From Argopecten irradians (Eukaryota; Mollusca; Bivalvia; Pectinida; Pectinidae), in NCBI RefSeq assembly GCF_041381155.1, contig NC_091145.1, positions 38,269,882-38,333,881 of the forward strand: DNA of 64,000 bases, given 5' to 3'. Positions 22,014 through 37,300 of this stretch are shown here, one piece after another. Every line of letters begins with the position of its first letter. Position 1 is the stretch's first letter. A model generated the notes under the pieces. That model did no database searches and was not told where the DNA came from. It was given only the letters and a program-made list of their open reading frames with translations. The translations under genes were made by a program, and so were the position numbers.

Positions 22014-24490
22014 TTATACAGAAAAATGTATAATCGATACTAGGACATTTAAATCTTCATATACTGGCGATTCCGTTTTATAGCCGGTAATAATATATTT
22101 GATATTTGCTAAGTTCCTTCCAATTTTAATTTTCTTAAACGTTTCATTGACTTTTACCCAGAATATTTTTACATGTTCACATAAAACAAAGAAATGATCG
22201 TAATCTTCCGTTATATGACATGTAGTACACAAAGGATTGGATTCTATTTTCCATCTGTGCAGTAATTTTTCATTTTTAATTTATTCTCATCAAAAGAGTG
22301 AAAACTAAAATTGAGACTTGTTTTTAATTGAGTATCGCTTGACAATTCAAATTTATTTTTCCAAAAATTAAATGTATGTGCTTTAATTTTCTTATTCTTT
22401 ACTAATAAGTCATAAATTATTTTATTTGTAAGTTTTTCAAGAGGAATACACTGTCTTCTCTTAGTCGTTATTTGCAATTTCAAAACGTCATGCGTGATTG
22501 TTGTATTAATAGAAGAATTAGATTGGAGTTCCTGTAACCACCACTTTGGAATTGATTTTTTCAACATAATAAGCTGTGACATCCAGTTCTGTTGTGAGGT
22601 CAGTTTGTTCAAAATATACTTCTAACAGATTTTTCCAGAATCATCGATTACATTATCAATTGTTAATAGTTTATCTTTAACCCAATTTGGAAATAATAAG
22701 GAATATTTCCCGTTTTTAATATGTCTGTTGCCCCAAATGATTTCTTTTCTTATATCTAGGTAATTTCGTGGAATAAAAATCTGATTTAAAGTTGACTACA
22801 TGGTCAGTATGAATCTTATTGCATAAGCAAATAAGGCCATCTATACCGTATTGGTCAAAATAGAAAGATGGAATAGAGGTCCAGTTAGCACCAACATTAT
22901 CAAAAAATCTTTTAACCCATGCCACTTTTAACATATATATATGATATTCCACATCGATCATTTGTAGCCTGCCATCTTCGTGTTTACCGATAAGTGTCTT
23001 TCTCTTAACTTTTGTCCATTTTCCCTCCCAAATGTAGGTGAAAAGTATCTTTTCCAATACACTAATCTGTACTTTACTTATGTTTTGAGTCGACGCTATA
23101 TATATAATTTTAGATAAAAGTAGGGCTTTTACGACAGTTTTTCTACCTAGCATAGTTAATTTTCTTTTCTTCCAATTCTTAATGTCACGCTCTATGTCGA
23201 TTCTGACAGGTAAATTTATCTGGTCCAAAAACATATCCTAACGATTTGACTTGCCCTCTACTCCAGGTTATATTCTCATATACAGCATATCTCAATTTGT
23301 TTCCCTAGCTAAATACCCTCTGATTTGTCTTTGTTAATCTTTAACCCAGAAAGTTCCCCAAACATTCCAATTTCCTCTAAGGCCGTTACTATATCCGCAT
23401 ATTTCAAAAACAAAGTTGTATCATCTGCTACATGTAACTGACTTATTTTTAAATGTTTGTTTCTTGCCGTTATACCACATACATGTATATTCTTGTTGGA
23501 GCGTATCCTAATTGCCATAATTTCGGCCGCTATGATAAAAAGTAGACAAGATAACGGACAACCTTGTCGAATACCACGATGTATATTAAATCTGTCTGAA
23601 ATCCAGTTATTATTAGAAACATACCCGTAGACATTATTTTCAAAGATTTTACCCATTTAATAAAGGATTCCCCCAAGCCAAATGCTTTTAATGAAGCGAA
23701 CATAAACTCCCATTCAATCGTGTCAAAGGCCTTAGTAAAGTCTAAAAATAAAACAGATGCATTAATGTTAAAATGTTCCGAAAAGTCTATAACATCATGA
23801 ATTTGTCTAATATTGAAACCAATAAGCATATTTTTTATATACCCGTTTTGGTCTGTATCAATAATTTTTTCGATAACGTGTTTTAACCTGAACGATAGAG
23901 CTTGAGCAGCTATTTTGTAATCGACATTGAGGAGTGTTACTGGCCTCCAATTTTTTTAAAAGATCCTCGTCACCCTTTTTGTGTTTTAAAGATAAAATTC
24001 CACATTTTTGCATATTTGAAAATTCGCCCTCGGCGTAGCCTTCATTTAAAGAGTTTACAACTAAATCGCCTACATCGCTCCAAAATTTTCTGTAAAATCC
24101 TACAGTTAAACCGTCTATCCCCGGACTCTTCCCCAATTTCATTTTATGCATGGTTTGTTTGCATTCATCAACAGTTAACTGCCTCTCACATAGGTTTTTG
24201 TCAGTGGGTGATAAAGAATGTGGGATATTTGTTTCACTAATATAAGTTTTAATAGCGTTCGCATCCGGTTTGTTACTGGTGTAAAATTTTTGATAAAAAT
24301 TATGTTCGAACTGTAGAATATCATTATTTCCGGTAACAATTGATCCATCATCAGCCTTAAACTTGTGTATAACCTTTTTTGACTGTCTACATTTTTTCTA
24401 AATTTAAAAAGTATTTTGTTGATTTCTCACCATGTTCTATCCATTTGGCTTTTGCTCTCACATGTGCTCCTTCTGGGAGTACTAACAATC
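22014..24490 (-). mobile_element. 5'-truncated LINE (L1/Tx1-like reverse transcriptase), broken
   Basis: Read on the - strand from about 24490: a block like RAKAKWIEHGEKSTKYFLNLEK, then KMKLGKSPGIDGLTVGFYRKFW (24151), LFLDFTKAFDTIEWEFM (about 23750), RGIRQGCPLSCLLFIIAAEI (about 23575) and QLHVADDTTLF (23440, catalytic-site ADD with V for the usual Tyr). A C-terminal CxxC...H....C stretch lies near 22220. These are the ordered reverse transcriptase blocks of L1-clade LINEs. Several frameshifts and stops separate the blocks (24151, 23829, 23656, 23234, 22612, 22232), and no endonuclease domain is seen, so it is an inactive, truncated copy. Confidence 0.88.
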
Positions 24491-27400
24491 GTTTATTCAT
24501 ATACAAGTTTTTAACAATGATTCGTGAAGCACTTGACTTTATGTTCGAACCCTCTAGTGTATACATAGTTTTTGACGTGAAGTTTTCTGATGTAAGAGCA
24601 GTGCAACCTTAAAATCGATAATTGATCGATTATCTCAGGATCGTACCTACAGAGACAGGTAGATAAGATTCGCTCTTGTTCGTACCGCTTCAACTATGTG
24701 ACGTAAATTTCATTCTGACGAATCAAATACAGAGGGTTTTTTTCATATGATATTTACTACCAAAGTTTATCAACATTTTGAGAAGTGCAGAAGTACAATA
24801 CTTACAATGCATAGGTTTTAATTTACACAGGTCACAATGAATTTGGCAGTGCTGCCAAAAATTATCATATGTACGTTTACATTGCAATGAAATGAGCACA
24901 TTGTACAGTTCAGACCATAAAACCCTAGATGTGGTCTACAATTCATTTCACGTTTTTACAGTGTTATTAGTAATTTTAAGTGGCTTCTTCAAATATATTT
25001 TAATACAACCATACATAAATCATTAAACATAAAAAACCCGTTTACGATGGAATGTTTTTTTGTTGTAACTGTTTGTCCATGATTTTGAATGGTTTTTACA
25101 GCATAATTCATCAAACCTGATGGTTTTAAATACATAATTGAAGAAAAGAATATCTTGTCGAACTTTTCTCCCAGTTTATAGATATTTTTATTGTTGTGTT
25201 TGTACACTGTATCTATGTCTACATAAAATAACATTATAAACTAGACAGCGTTTCATTAATAACTGTGATAAAATACAAAAAGAATAATATACTGTATTAA
25301 ACTTAATATGTTCCATTACGACGATATCAAATTGTCGTTTTTACATCAATCCTCACCCTGTTGTTTGTCATCATTCAATAAAAAGATGTTTAACTACTGG
25401 GCATGTCGTATATTAGTCTCACACACAATAAAAACTTTAATACAAATATATTGCTTTAATTTAATAGTCCATCTGTTACTTATCCAGCCGATTTCGTTGG
25501 CTACTTAGCATTTTGTTTGGTTCAAAATCAAATTTTATTCAAAATGTCATAGTATATTATATAACATTAAGACAGGAGGAGAATCATTCAACACACAACC
25601 ATATATACTTTTCATGAATTTAATTTTCTACAAAATGACATACAATCATGGGTTAGTTGTAGTATAATGGCTGACGAGATATGCCCCATCTAACCTATTG
25701 CTTTCATCCTCCTGTAAAGAGAGGTAATTTCATTTAATACATTGACTACTTATCATTGTCTATTAAGTATATTACATCTGCTACTAATCAAAAGTATAAC
25801 CTATATGTGATATATACGCCATCATGACCCTGGCTGTTAATAGGACGTTAAACTAATAAAACCCAAACCCATTTTTTATCTGCTGCCTATCAGTTATTAC
25901 TATTTTTGCATTATATGGTACTTATCAATATTTATAGATAAGAAGCTTGCTTTATGTTTTGTATTTTCAGTTTTTGTTTATATTAATACGTATTCAGTTA
26001 AAAAATTCTACGAAAGTTAATTACCATTTCTCTTTACTTAATTAATACTTCATATTTTTTAACCTTGCTTTTCATTTTTTTAGCGCATTTTTGGCTATAT
26101 TAGAACGCTGCCAATGGACCATTCTATGTGTTTCTGTGCACAGCTTTAACCACCTATAGTACACATATTGGACAAAAACACAAGTTATATGAGGAGCAAA
26201 CGATTGTGGTATACAAGATAACATATAGAGAGTGACTTCCGTTAACACTCATATAACAGCCATTTTCTCCGGAAGCTTTATCATACTCATATGTGACGTC
26301 ATATACTTGTATATAAATCATGAAGTCGTCATAAGCACATGGTCGCGGAAGCCCCTTAGTTTCTATGGAAGTGAAGTACTTGACGATTCCGCGTATTTGT
26401 TCTTAGGTCTGTTTATCAAATATTTAAATCAAGTTGAAAATGCTATGTAGGCACGTAAAAATGAAACCTCGGATTGTTTTTGTTGTTTAAGGTTTTAGAT
26501 CCTATAATACATCTATAGTTATATGAATCAAAATTATCTATTTGAGGTAAAGTGTGACTTTACTGGAATTTCACTGTTTTGAGCATACACACGAAAAACT
26601 TTTGCAAATTAGTTGTCCGATAATTAAGAATATTCGCAAAATTGACAAAACCAATGTTTTCTTAAAAACATAATTTCTAAAACCATCATAAAAATAGGTT
26701 GATTTTTTGTCCCGATACAAAATTGGTTATTTTTCAGTATTTCTTGATAAAAATTCAAATCGCTTTCTCTGCACTAAAATGGAAAAAAAACCCAAAAAAC
26801 CAATAGGTTAGGATTTCAACCCTAAGTGGTCTTCTATTTTTATCTCAGGGAACCGAAAAAGGATTCACAGCAAAACCTAACTTGATACAGCTAAACATGT
26901 TGTCGCACGGGCGAGATTTAGTAAAACCACTGAAGTACAAAAGAGTGACACCTCTCTACAAAGTGTAAGAAAGGCACCTTTTCAAAATGGACGCAGAATT
27001 GGTCATTTCTTAATTTTTTGTATAAAAAAATCTTCAATCAAAAGAAGTATATATTTTTTTACATATTTGCTACATGCCAACTTACAACAAATTGAGATAA
27101 TTAGCTTTTATAAATCACATAAACCTTTTGATTAATGATGAAACGGGACTGAAACCTCATCACAGCAGATCCTTAAACCAGATTCAATATAAAGTGCAAG
27201 AAAATTTATTATTTGATATCATATGATAAATATTTCACACAGAGACACACATACAGATATACATTACATAGAATGTAACCAACACGTTCTCGACCGCCGT
27301 CACGCTGGTGAAGACAGTATTTTGACCAATTCATGTTAAACAGTTCTATTATTTTTGACATGGCATAACAATTAGAAATACAAAATGAAACTTCCTTAAT

Positions 27401-28313
27401 TTGCTAAAATCTAAATAATAATTAACTTTTATTACAAAATGGAATTTGTGTTCAATATCATCACTATTGCAGCATATCATCACGATTTGTCTTTCTATAC
27501 TTCTGTACGTATTTACCATTTTCTAAATATAATTGTTAGAAATGCTAGATAAGAAAATAACATAAAACCTCAGGTTGTTTTTTGATGTTTAGTTACTTTT
27601 CTGTTAGACGGTCTACTGCTTTCCATTGACCTCTTAGCGTTAACTAGCTTTTATTGGTAGAATATATGATTGAGCACATATTTCTTCTGATTACCTGTGT
27701 AATTCTCTGTAATATAGAAAGCTCACACATTGTAAACAATCTAACATATCTAATCATTCACTAGCCGTTTCGTTACCTATTAAACAAGTCAGAATTTAAA
27801 GCTGCCGGGTAGGGATATAGTGAGTCACAACGATTTACGACAGTCGTATCACAACGAAAGGGAATACACAACCGCAATAAAGTATGTTTATCTTCGAGTA
27901 GGATGTTTAATATGTGTAGTTAGTGTATAACGGTTGCTTTATCTACCCTGGGTATACCTACACATCAGTGTAAGTCAATAGCCGGTCTTTATAACAACGG
28001 CGACGCTATATACCCATTGACCTACTTCTGATTTATATGTGTAATATATACTAAGAAACTGGAATTCCTTGAATCAGGGGACGTAACCGTTACAAAGCAG
28101 TGAAGACTGACCTGACACACATAGAGTTGATAAAACTTGAGAAAGAGTTTTTACTTCCTTAGCAGAGCGATAAGATTGTCTTCTGGTATATGAATGAGTC
28201 GTGTTGTGGACACGGGACCAGTACGGCTATGGACGTTTGAATGGACTTCACACCTGTCTAGGACACTGGTGTCTTATAATTAATTACCTGTAACTTCCTG
28301 GATACACTCAACC

Positions 28314-31300
28314 ATGGAGGGACTGGTGTACACCGGGCTGTTGTTGTTACTACCAGTGATTACTGCCTATACAGAATTCGACTGTACGTCGGTCAATGCG
28401 GTAGGTTTCTACACTTAACCTCCTATCTATAATCCTGATAACCCAATTCTATACGTTACTGTTATTATGGTGTATTGACCTGTGCTTTGTTTTTCTTAAA
28501 ACACGCTAAGTTATAAATAGTTTATCAATCAGTAGTGTTTAAATAGGTGATTACAACTTCCTGTTTCTAATCAACAATGCATTGAAATTTAGGTTTAAGT
28601 AAACGTTCCATGTATTTTTTATTGATATTAACCAAATATCTAAAGGCTTAAGGTAACATAACTGTTTTAACTTTGAGACTCTCAGCAATAACCCAGAACT
28701 ATAATATATATAATACTATCCATCTATGTTTGTTCAGAAACATGCAGATTTGTACATGTAATTCTTTTCCAATCTACGCAGTCTGCAGATGGGTACGTAA
28801 AACAGGAGACTATATCATATCGATAGGAAATATAACTCATTTATCTAATGTGAAGCTTATGATTTAATAACTGTACTATTGTACTACGTGTTTGACCTAT
28901 CACACATGTGGTTATGAGATCTACAGAAAGAAAGAATATGAGTTGTATATGAATAAATGAGTATAATGTAATTAACCCCAGATTAGGTTTATTGTATATC
29001 TACTCTGATCTAGCTCAAGTACTCAATCTTCCTTCCCCGCTATCGCTCTTAAAAGATACATAGTGATGATAAAACAAAAACGATATAATACAATATAATA
29101 TAACTGCCATATAAATGTCATCTTGATAATGAAATATTGTTTTTTTTTAATTCAAACTTTGAGAACGGACTTGATATATCGTAATAAAATACATGTAGGC
29201 TTACATCAGATCTGACCACACGTGGATATGTTCCAAATCAAGAGCACATTTCATGGACGTGCCGTCTGCCATTAACACGTCAAAGTGATGTGTATGATGT
29301 TATTAAAACACTTTAAAAATAAAGGTATTATTTCTCGAAAGAATTTTTTCTTATTTACATACACCACAATAGTGAATATATATATTCACCGACCATCGAA
29401 ACATTATGGCTACATGGATATGATTTCATTGTGAAAAAGAAATCTTATATATATCGATAAGATTTCTTTCAATTCAAATAAGAATTAGCGACGGTATATG
29501 CCGATATAATGATAAAATACTTTACATAATACATGATCTCCATTATCATGTTTCTAGCTGGTTGGTTGTAAATGTTTGATTAGATTATGCCTTACTTCTT
29601 TCAAAAATCTAAAACCTGAGTTGTATATAGTGATTGATAGTGTTTGGGATACATTATTATTATGGAAACTCATTATCATGATCATTGAATCATACAAATA
29701 GCTGCTGGCACGTTTAAATGCATTTATGGGGCTGGCTGTCTCGGTCATAGGACACAGAACCCAAACCCAAATGGAAACCGTATATGATATCCAAGATCAA
29801 GTCATCCCTTAAAACCATGCATTGGGTAGCGGTTCTAAAGCCAACTGTATATGGTTAATTATTGTTAGATATCCGTGGCATCCGTGGCCATCTGCGATAA
29901 TCAACTTATTTTGGATATCATGTTTGTATAACATAACAATACATAAAAGCTATGAGTCAAATAGTGCGACTCCATGTGGAGAGATGTTTGTTTCAGCCTT
30001 ACTGACATCTAACACAGTTGTTGTAATGCTAGATGCCTTGTGGCATTTCAATTTCGAATCATATTTCAATATTATAGTAATAAAGATGAATTGTACAATT
30101 TTATTATTTATCAGTTTTCCTCTTAACTCACGAAACGACACTTTAATGGTTTTGTGGTAATTTAAGTAAACAAATAACATTGTTTCTGTTCTAAAACATA
30201 TTTAGTTTCAAGGAGACCATATCGAATCCTACTGTACGTGCCATCTTGACGTGACATTTGCTCCGGAGATTATAATTAAGTATCTAGTGTTGTAGGTACT
30301 TATGTGACAATGGGTGTATCTTGTTTAAGTGTTGCAAGTACTCTTTGTACCGGGCATGGCAGGGTATACTATTGTTTTATAAGAAAAGTCCGGGATCCTG
30401 TGTCACCCATATTGTACTCTTCAATGATGATCCTAATAAGCATCATAGCGATAGTATGATACTTTATGAATACACCCCAACACCTAAAAAATGTTTTATG
30501 GAAAGACATATATACGCCATGTCTGATGTCTAATCCCATTGATTTTTATCAAACAATACGTTGTTTGTAATTGAAGTGAGCATTTTGCTCCATCGATAGA
30601 TTTTACTGTCATTTACGTATATACAATGTGTAATTGTAAAACGGTACTTAAACCATAGTTCGCCTAAAAGTAATTACGTATTGTGATCGTGCTCATGCGC
30701 ACAATTAAAATTTTACCTGTAGCCATGCTGAAAAATTGGAACAGGATCATGTTAACTTAATCTATAGCAAATCTTCTAAAACCTGGTGTAGTGTAGATAT
30801 GCAGAGTCATGTGCCATACAGCATAACAAACATTTCCTTTGTTGCGTATTACCTGTACTACATTTGTATTTTTAAAATTGACTTTGTATCAGTAAACACT
30901 CTGTCGAGAGCTGTATGGCAATGTTACAACTCATATGTATCGTACTGTATAGGGATAACAGAACTGAGAAAAAGAACTTCGCAGATCATGAAATTTTGGT
31001 TAACATAGTCTTCACCATATTAGGCATGGAATCATAATTAGACCAATCAAACGACGCGGAAGTCAACTCTCATCATTTGCTTGCGTTAAATTATGTTTTA
31101 TTGGGCTCTGGAAATGCCCAGTATGTTACAGGATGCAGCATTCAACTATTCATATTTAAATCCAAACACAATGAAAATGAAATACGACGTTGTAAGTTTA
31201 TACAATTGTGCGTTGGCGCCAGAATCATTCGTTATCCGGCTTTAACACGTCGGACAGAATTGTTTTTTCAAATCTTCGTTTCAAAATTACAATTTGTATT

Positions 31301-34300
31301 ACAATCATAAAAAAGTAAAGTCGTGAGGTTTTCCCATCGATAGGATAGGAGATAAACGTAACATGCTTCCACTTGTATTTGAAAGAACCTTTTCGTGAGG
31401 TTATACTAATTGTTAATAGTTATGCAATGTGTAGTATGTTTACAATCTTACATGATTCTGTTGTTATACAGGACACATATGGAATAAAGTTATTCTTTTT
31501 CCCAAAGCAATACACTATTTTATTAAAACATATATTGAATGATGTTTACATGGAGAATTCAACTAATATATACGAGTTAATATTGGTATTTAAATTTTCC
31601 AACATCACTATGGTATTAGATAAATGCACTGTTCAATGATCTCACTGACAATTATATCCGATTTCACAAATGGATAACATTGTTGGACGTCTTACGATTC
31701 CAATCATGACGTTTTCTTAGGTGCTAATGTCATCAACTGGTCACGTCACTGTCGCGGACGACAACATTAACACGTTATCAGTAAATCACACCGTTATAAT
31801 TATTTTTTCTTTGTTTTCATACCAAATCTGACTTTCTGATTGGCCAATATTTTTTTTGCATACCACTTTGAAAAAAAAATCAGAGAATGGCGCGAAATCC
31901 GACGTTATCATGACGTCACAATAGAGACATTGACGTTGCGTATTGATTCGGAAAAAAGATTCCTTTGAAAAACCACTATAATGTTATATTTAAACATACT
32001 TCATTTTATCAAATAGAGTATAAGATTAATTATAAGTATTGGTGTCACTATTTTTTAATTTTATCGGGTTATGAAAAAGAAATGTTTGCAAACTTTTGTG
32101 GGAATCACAGTTTGCAAACATTTTTTTTTCATACTCCGATAAAATAAAAAAAAAATAGTGACATCAATATACTTAAATGGTATTTTCTTATGCAACAATC
32201 ATATGTATTTGTTCATTATACTTTATAGCTATGTGCTGAACAGATTTATGTGCTTTTGAAACAGGCTTAAGCGGTAATTTGTTGAATAATAGAATACTAG
32301 TTTGATAATTTCGACAAGGATTTGCATTTTCAGCAGTTTTCATTATCTACGAACACCTTTAAACTCAGATGTGTCACATATATAATGAGTTTGAGTAACG
32401 GGGTGCTCTAGAGCGATTTATAGAGCATGAGTTAATGTTCGTGTCTTGATATTGGAACTATTCAATGTTACGAAAGTTGATAGAAACGAACAAATAATTG
32501 ATGCACCCATGCTAGTGAATCGGTCTAAATACGAGAAAAGAGTTTTTTTTTTAAATATTTCAGCATAGTATTTGACTCCCAGATTCTCCAGATCTTTGCG
32601 AATTACTCCATGGCAGAGTGTGGCCGACTAATAATACACCATAGTTTGGCTATTTACCAACTCAAAATTTTATTAAAAAATTGTAGCTGTTGATAAAACG
32701 ACGTCTATTTTCATGTCTTCTGTTGAGGGCAAACTTTCCTGTAAGCCTTCGAAGTTGTGTCGGGGTTAAATCAAATCACATTAAGCTAAGTTTCAAATAT
32801 CTATAGATAAAGCCGGAACATTATTTAATGAATAGACATTTATAAGAAAAGCAACGAAAAAACTGCATTGAATCATATGCATATATATTGCACTTTTGTA
32901 TGAGTTCCTTTCTAGTTGTAGAGTCATGGTCAAAATAACACTACAAAATGTCGCTAGAATATTGCTTAGAGATAAGATTGTGGTTACGTATACCTCACCA
33001 CTGAAAGTCGTGTAACGTAAGAGACAGTATGTCCGACCTATTTATAGAATTGTTAGCTTGATTTAAGTTATATGTGCAATTACATACAATAACAAATTAT
33101 TTTTTTCGTGGTTTTCGTTGATTTCTGAAGCTGACTTCATTAAAGGAAAATGCAACAGGTCACAAAATGTCAAAACTTTATAGGGTCCATTTGCGACTCC
33201 ATTTCAATTCAGCTTTCCGACCAAAATACTTAATTTGAGTTTATTATTTACTTTAAATATTCAAATTCCCTTCTGGAATAAAAGTAGTTTTAATCAAAAT
33301 GAGATTGTAATGAACTGTCATTGGATTTGTCGTAGGAATTGAAAGAAATGCGTTATGATGTATTGATTAAACTATTGCAATTTATTAATAGTTTTAATGT
33401 AAAAAAAAAGCTAAATGATTAACATTGGGGTTATAGCTTTTTGCAATTCTTTATCAATTAGATCTTATTGAATAATATCTAACTGATTTGTTGGCTTGGA
33501 AATTCTTAAATACTATTCTATGAATAGAAGTTTCAGTTATTAATAGTGAAGACCTTGATTGGTTCATGACATCTGCCTTATTGGTTTATATATATACATG
33601 TAAATGAGAAATTGAGAAGTCTTATTAACGGTCCTCGTACATGGGGGGAAATTTAGAGTCCCGCCACCATAATATCTGTACGGGGAAATTAGTCCCACTA
33701 ATAAAATAAGGTCCCGCCACCATAATATCTGTACGGGGAAATTTAGAGTCCCGCCACCATAATATCTGTACGGGGAAATTTAGAGTCCCGCCACCATAAT
33801 ATCTGTACGGGGAAATTTAGAGTCCCGCCACCATGGGGAGAGTCCCGCCACCATAATATCTGTACGGGGAAATTTAGAGTCCCGCCACCATAATATCTGT
33901 ACGGGGAAATTTAGAGTCCCGCCACCATAATATCTGTACGGGGAAATTAAGAGTCCCGCCACCATAATATATGTACGGGGAAATTAAGAGTCCCGCCACC
34001 ATAATATCTGTACGGGGAAATTTAGAGTTCCGCCACCATCATATCTGTACGGGGAAATTTAGACTCCCGCCACCATAATATCTGTACGGGAAAATTTAGA
34101 GTCCCGCCACCATAATTTCTGTACGGGGAAATTAAGAGTCCCGCCACCATAATATCTGTACGGGGAAATTTAGAGTCCCGCCACCATAATATCTGTACGT
34201 AGAGCAACGGTAACCAGGCTACACGTAGTGACTTGGTTGTGTGACACTTAAAAAGCAGGTTAGTTTTGACGAATAGGCCTTTGTGATTAATAGTTTTTCT

Positions 34301-37300
34301 CCAACGTGTAATCACTGCTTCACACGCAATGTTCAATACTCCTGTTATGTGTAAAAGCACATTCAGAAAGGTTTATAAATAACCAAATACTGGTTGGATG
34401 ATTGTTAGGTGTTTTGTTCCTTTTTGCAAAGTTTTGTTCCTTTCTATTTACTCTTACTTTTATCATAATTCAATATCAAAGTGACGCAATATACCGTGTC
34501 AGTACAATCAGCCCTTTGTTATGATAGATTTGGCAATACATGAGAAAGTTTCGATATCTCAGATAAAACATGGTTACAATGCCATGTTACGGAAAACTAT
34601 AACTTCAGGGGAATTAAACATTGGCATCTACTGCGTGATCCAGATACGTTGAACATACTTATGTGTGGCGCAATCACATTTTGGCGTCAGGACAATCTCT
34701 AACAAGTCACTGTGAATACGTGTACCAGCCCATTCTCTTTCGGTGTAGCAATTCCTACACTAAAATCAGATTACCGCTAACAGTTTAGATACTGTCTGGT
34801 GATAAAAAGAATATCGATGAATTAGTTCTGAAACTAAATTAAAGTTAGTGTCAACATTTATGACAAGCAAACTCCAATCACAACCAAGCAACACACATTT
34901 AACTAGGTTTTATATTTGATGGACCCATTCCATTAAAGCATATAAAAGAATAACTGAACATATAACATTTAAAGATCAACTATATTTGATGTCATCTTAA
35001 ACACAGGAGTGTGAACAATGAAACGATGTGTGTAAATTGTTAATGTAATATTGTGAGATTTCATAATCCTTAATGATTTTATTCAAAGTTGATTAAAGGT
35101 GGTTAACTCCTGAAGTACTATTCTATCTTTATGTGAAACTTGTTTTATCTTTTCAGCCACATATTGGTTGTCAAGTATACCACGGAACATCAAATGGTAA
35201 GTTAAGTTTGACTACATTTACTACTTATATAGTATTTCATGAAACATCCTTTTTTAATTTTACTGTAAACCAACTCTAATTCGCGAATTTTGCAATGCAT
35301 ATAAAATCGCGATATTTTCTGTCTGTCAATATACATATCTACATTTCGTAGATCTTTAAATTTCATTGTTAAAATTGTTCTGAAATGAAAATCACGAAAT
35401 GTACAATCCAGTTAGTTGGTTTACAGTAATAATTATCGTCGTTTATTGGTTAAATGGACGTCATAAACCACCCCTTTGTAATGTAACCATTGATCCCGTT
35501 TATTGTATTACCCTTAAATTAATACCTACTGACAGCACCACTGTGTAGAAAATAGATCGGGTGTTTAACATGTATAGATATCATCATGGTTACAACCTAC
35601 AGTGATTTAATACACGGAAAATAGAGATAAGTGATTGTGTGTCCTGGAGGACAAAGATCACACATGTATCATATATCATCCCATATCATAATGAAGTTTA
35701 TCGGGGACTGGGAGAGGCAGTTTAAGTCCTTTTAGATTATTTACAATATTTACATACCAACCACATAATACGTACGCGTGCTGCTTATAGCATCGTGGCG
35801 ATCTAACATTATTGAAGGGGACTCTTACTGTATTAACATTTTAATATACCTTCTATCTTTTATATATCCCTGAAATATCGACACAGAAAGATGTTCAATA
35901 TTATAGCATTAAAAAGAATTGTTAATAAATGAAAACACAGAATGATATTCGATATTATTTAATTGAAATTGATTATTGATACATGTAAAACATGGAATGA
36001 TATTCAATATTATTTAATTGATTATTGATACATATAAAACATGGAAGAGTACCATAAGATTTAAAAGTAACCATTTGATAGGTGCACTAAATCCATTTTA
36101 AAACATTTTAATATTCGTGTAGCCTTTACAATACGAAGGATGAAATATTGTCGAATCATTCTGCGTTGTTGAAATCTTTGTAAATACTTAAAATGAGTAT
36201 TGAAAATATAGGATTTTCCTGTATGTCCTCATGCTTGATTATTTCAGTTGAGTTTCTTGCATTATTTAAAAAATTACCATATAATGTGTACAATCAACAT
36301 ATGTCATTTATCCTTTTAATATTTATATTATTATTATTCCCTCTATTGTGTACTTATCCGAAATATATTAAACATAGTTTATATCCATAAATAGGACTTG
36401 TTAGCTTATTAGTGATACATAAAACGTAACCATTAACAACTCCTGTTATCAAAAGATGATACAGAAATGGTTATCCCTGATTTAGACTGCAGACCGGATG
36501 AGCTACAGGCCAGGTTCTCGCACCTGTACAATGACGGACTGGAGTACCCAGAGAAGCCGTACGACTTTACCGTCGATATCAGTTACATACACTATCCACA
36601 GTATCATGATGCCTCGTACCCGGCCTTTAATATCACCGTCCGTCCTCCCATTACAAGTACGTACAAATACCGCAAATATGTTGACATTTCCAAGGTTTCT
36701 GGGGAAATTACGTGGATGTGATCCGCGACAGAATGATAAAAGGATGAATTAAATATATCGTGATAGCAAAATTGTACTTTATTTAGCCTTTTTGTGCAAA
36801 TCGTGAAAAGTAAGATCCGCGAAAATAAGCCGGCTATCAATAGTATAGTAAAGTGTATTGATTGTGATTTATCAGAGCTACATTGCTTCGTGTCACTCCA
36901 TCTGTATTAGCGTTGGAAAGAAAAGTAATGTGATAGATCAGAATGCAGTCTATTACACAGGGGAAATATTAATATTATGTAGCACAATGTTTTTGACTTG
37001 ATACATGTAGTTTAAAGATGCTAAACCGTCGACGAATATAATTTTTATCAGTCAGAAACAGAAGCAAAAGAATTTATAGCTTTCTTCCGTTGCAAAAGTT
37101 ACTCACTTGACACCATTACCACCATTGGGAAGTTTGAGCTTCTTATTTCACTTCAATATAAAAAGTACGTTTATTGAAAATCTCCATTTATGGAATGAAG
37201 TACAAATTGCATTTGTACCAAAACAAATTACTTTATATTTATTTTTGTGTTAATTAGAACACCAGTTATTGTTCAATTGATGAATGTCGTTTATGCTATG

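Larger units (their letters stand above)
19830..28313. other. Intergenic DNA between receptor genes 2 and 3
   Basis: 8.5 kb without a supported host exon. Recognisable contents: a duplicated 57-bp segment (about 20035 and 20228), a polypurine tract (20448-20740), a putative TTAA element (21381-21851), a LINE remnant (22014-24490), an inverted pair ACAGGAGGA...TCCTCCTGT (25572-25717) and a SINE-tail relic near 25815-25862. The interval 25870-28310 is plain AT-rich DNA; I see nothing in it. Confidence 0.55.
28401..35156 (+). other. Intron 1 of receptor gene 3 (6.8 kb)
   Basis: Phase-0 intron (GCG|GTAGGT to TTTTCAG). It contains a palindromic element at about 31720-32175 and the 37-bp minisatellite at 33634-34200. 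Long first introns after the signal-peptide exon are shared with gene 2. The rest is AT-rich with no supported feature. Confidence 0.6.

Noticed and set aside
22014..24240. Host reverse transcriptase gene or intact retrotransposon
   Set aside because: Multiple stops and frameshifts, altered catalytic-site neighbourhood and missing endonuclease show a dead LINE fragment.
36193..36390. Hydrophobic 65-residue open frame as an extra membrane exon of gene 3
   Set aside because: AT-rich text, no splice borders in matching phase, and it lies between ectodomain exons where a membrane segment would make no sense.
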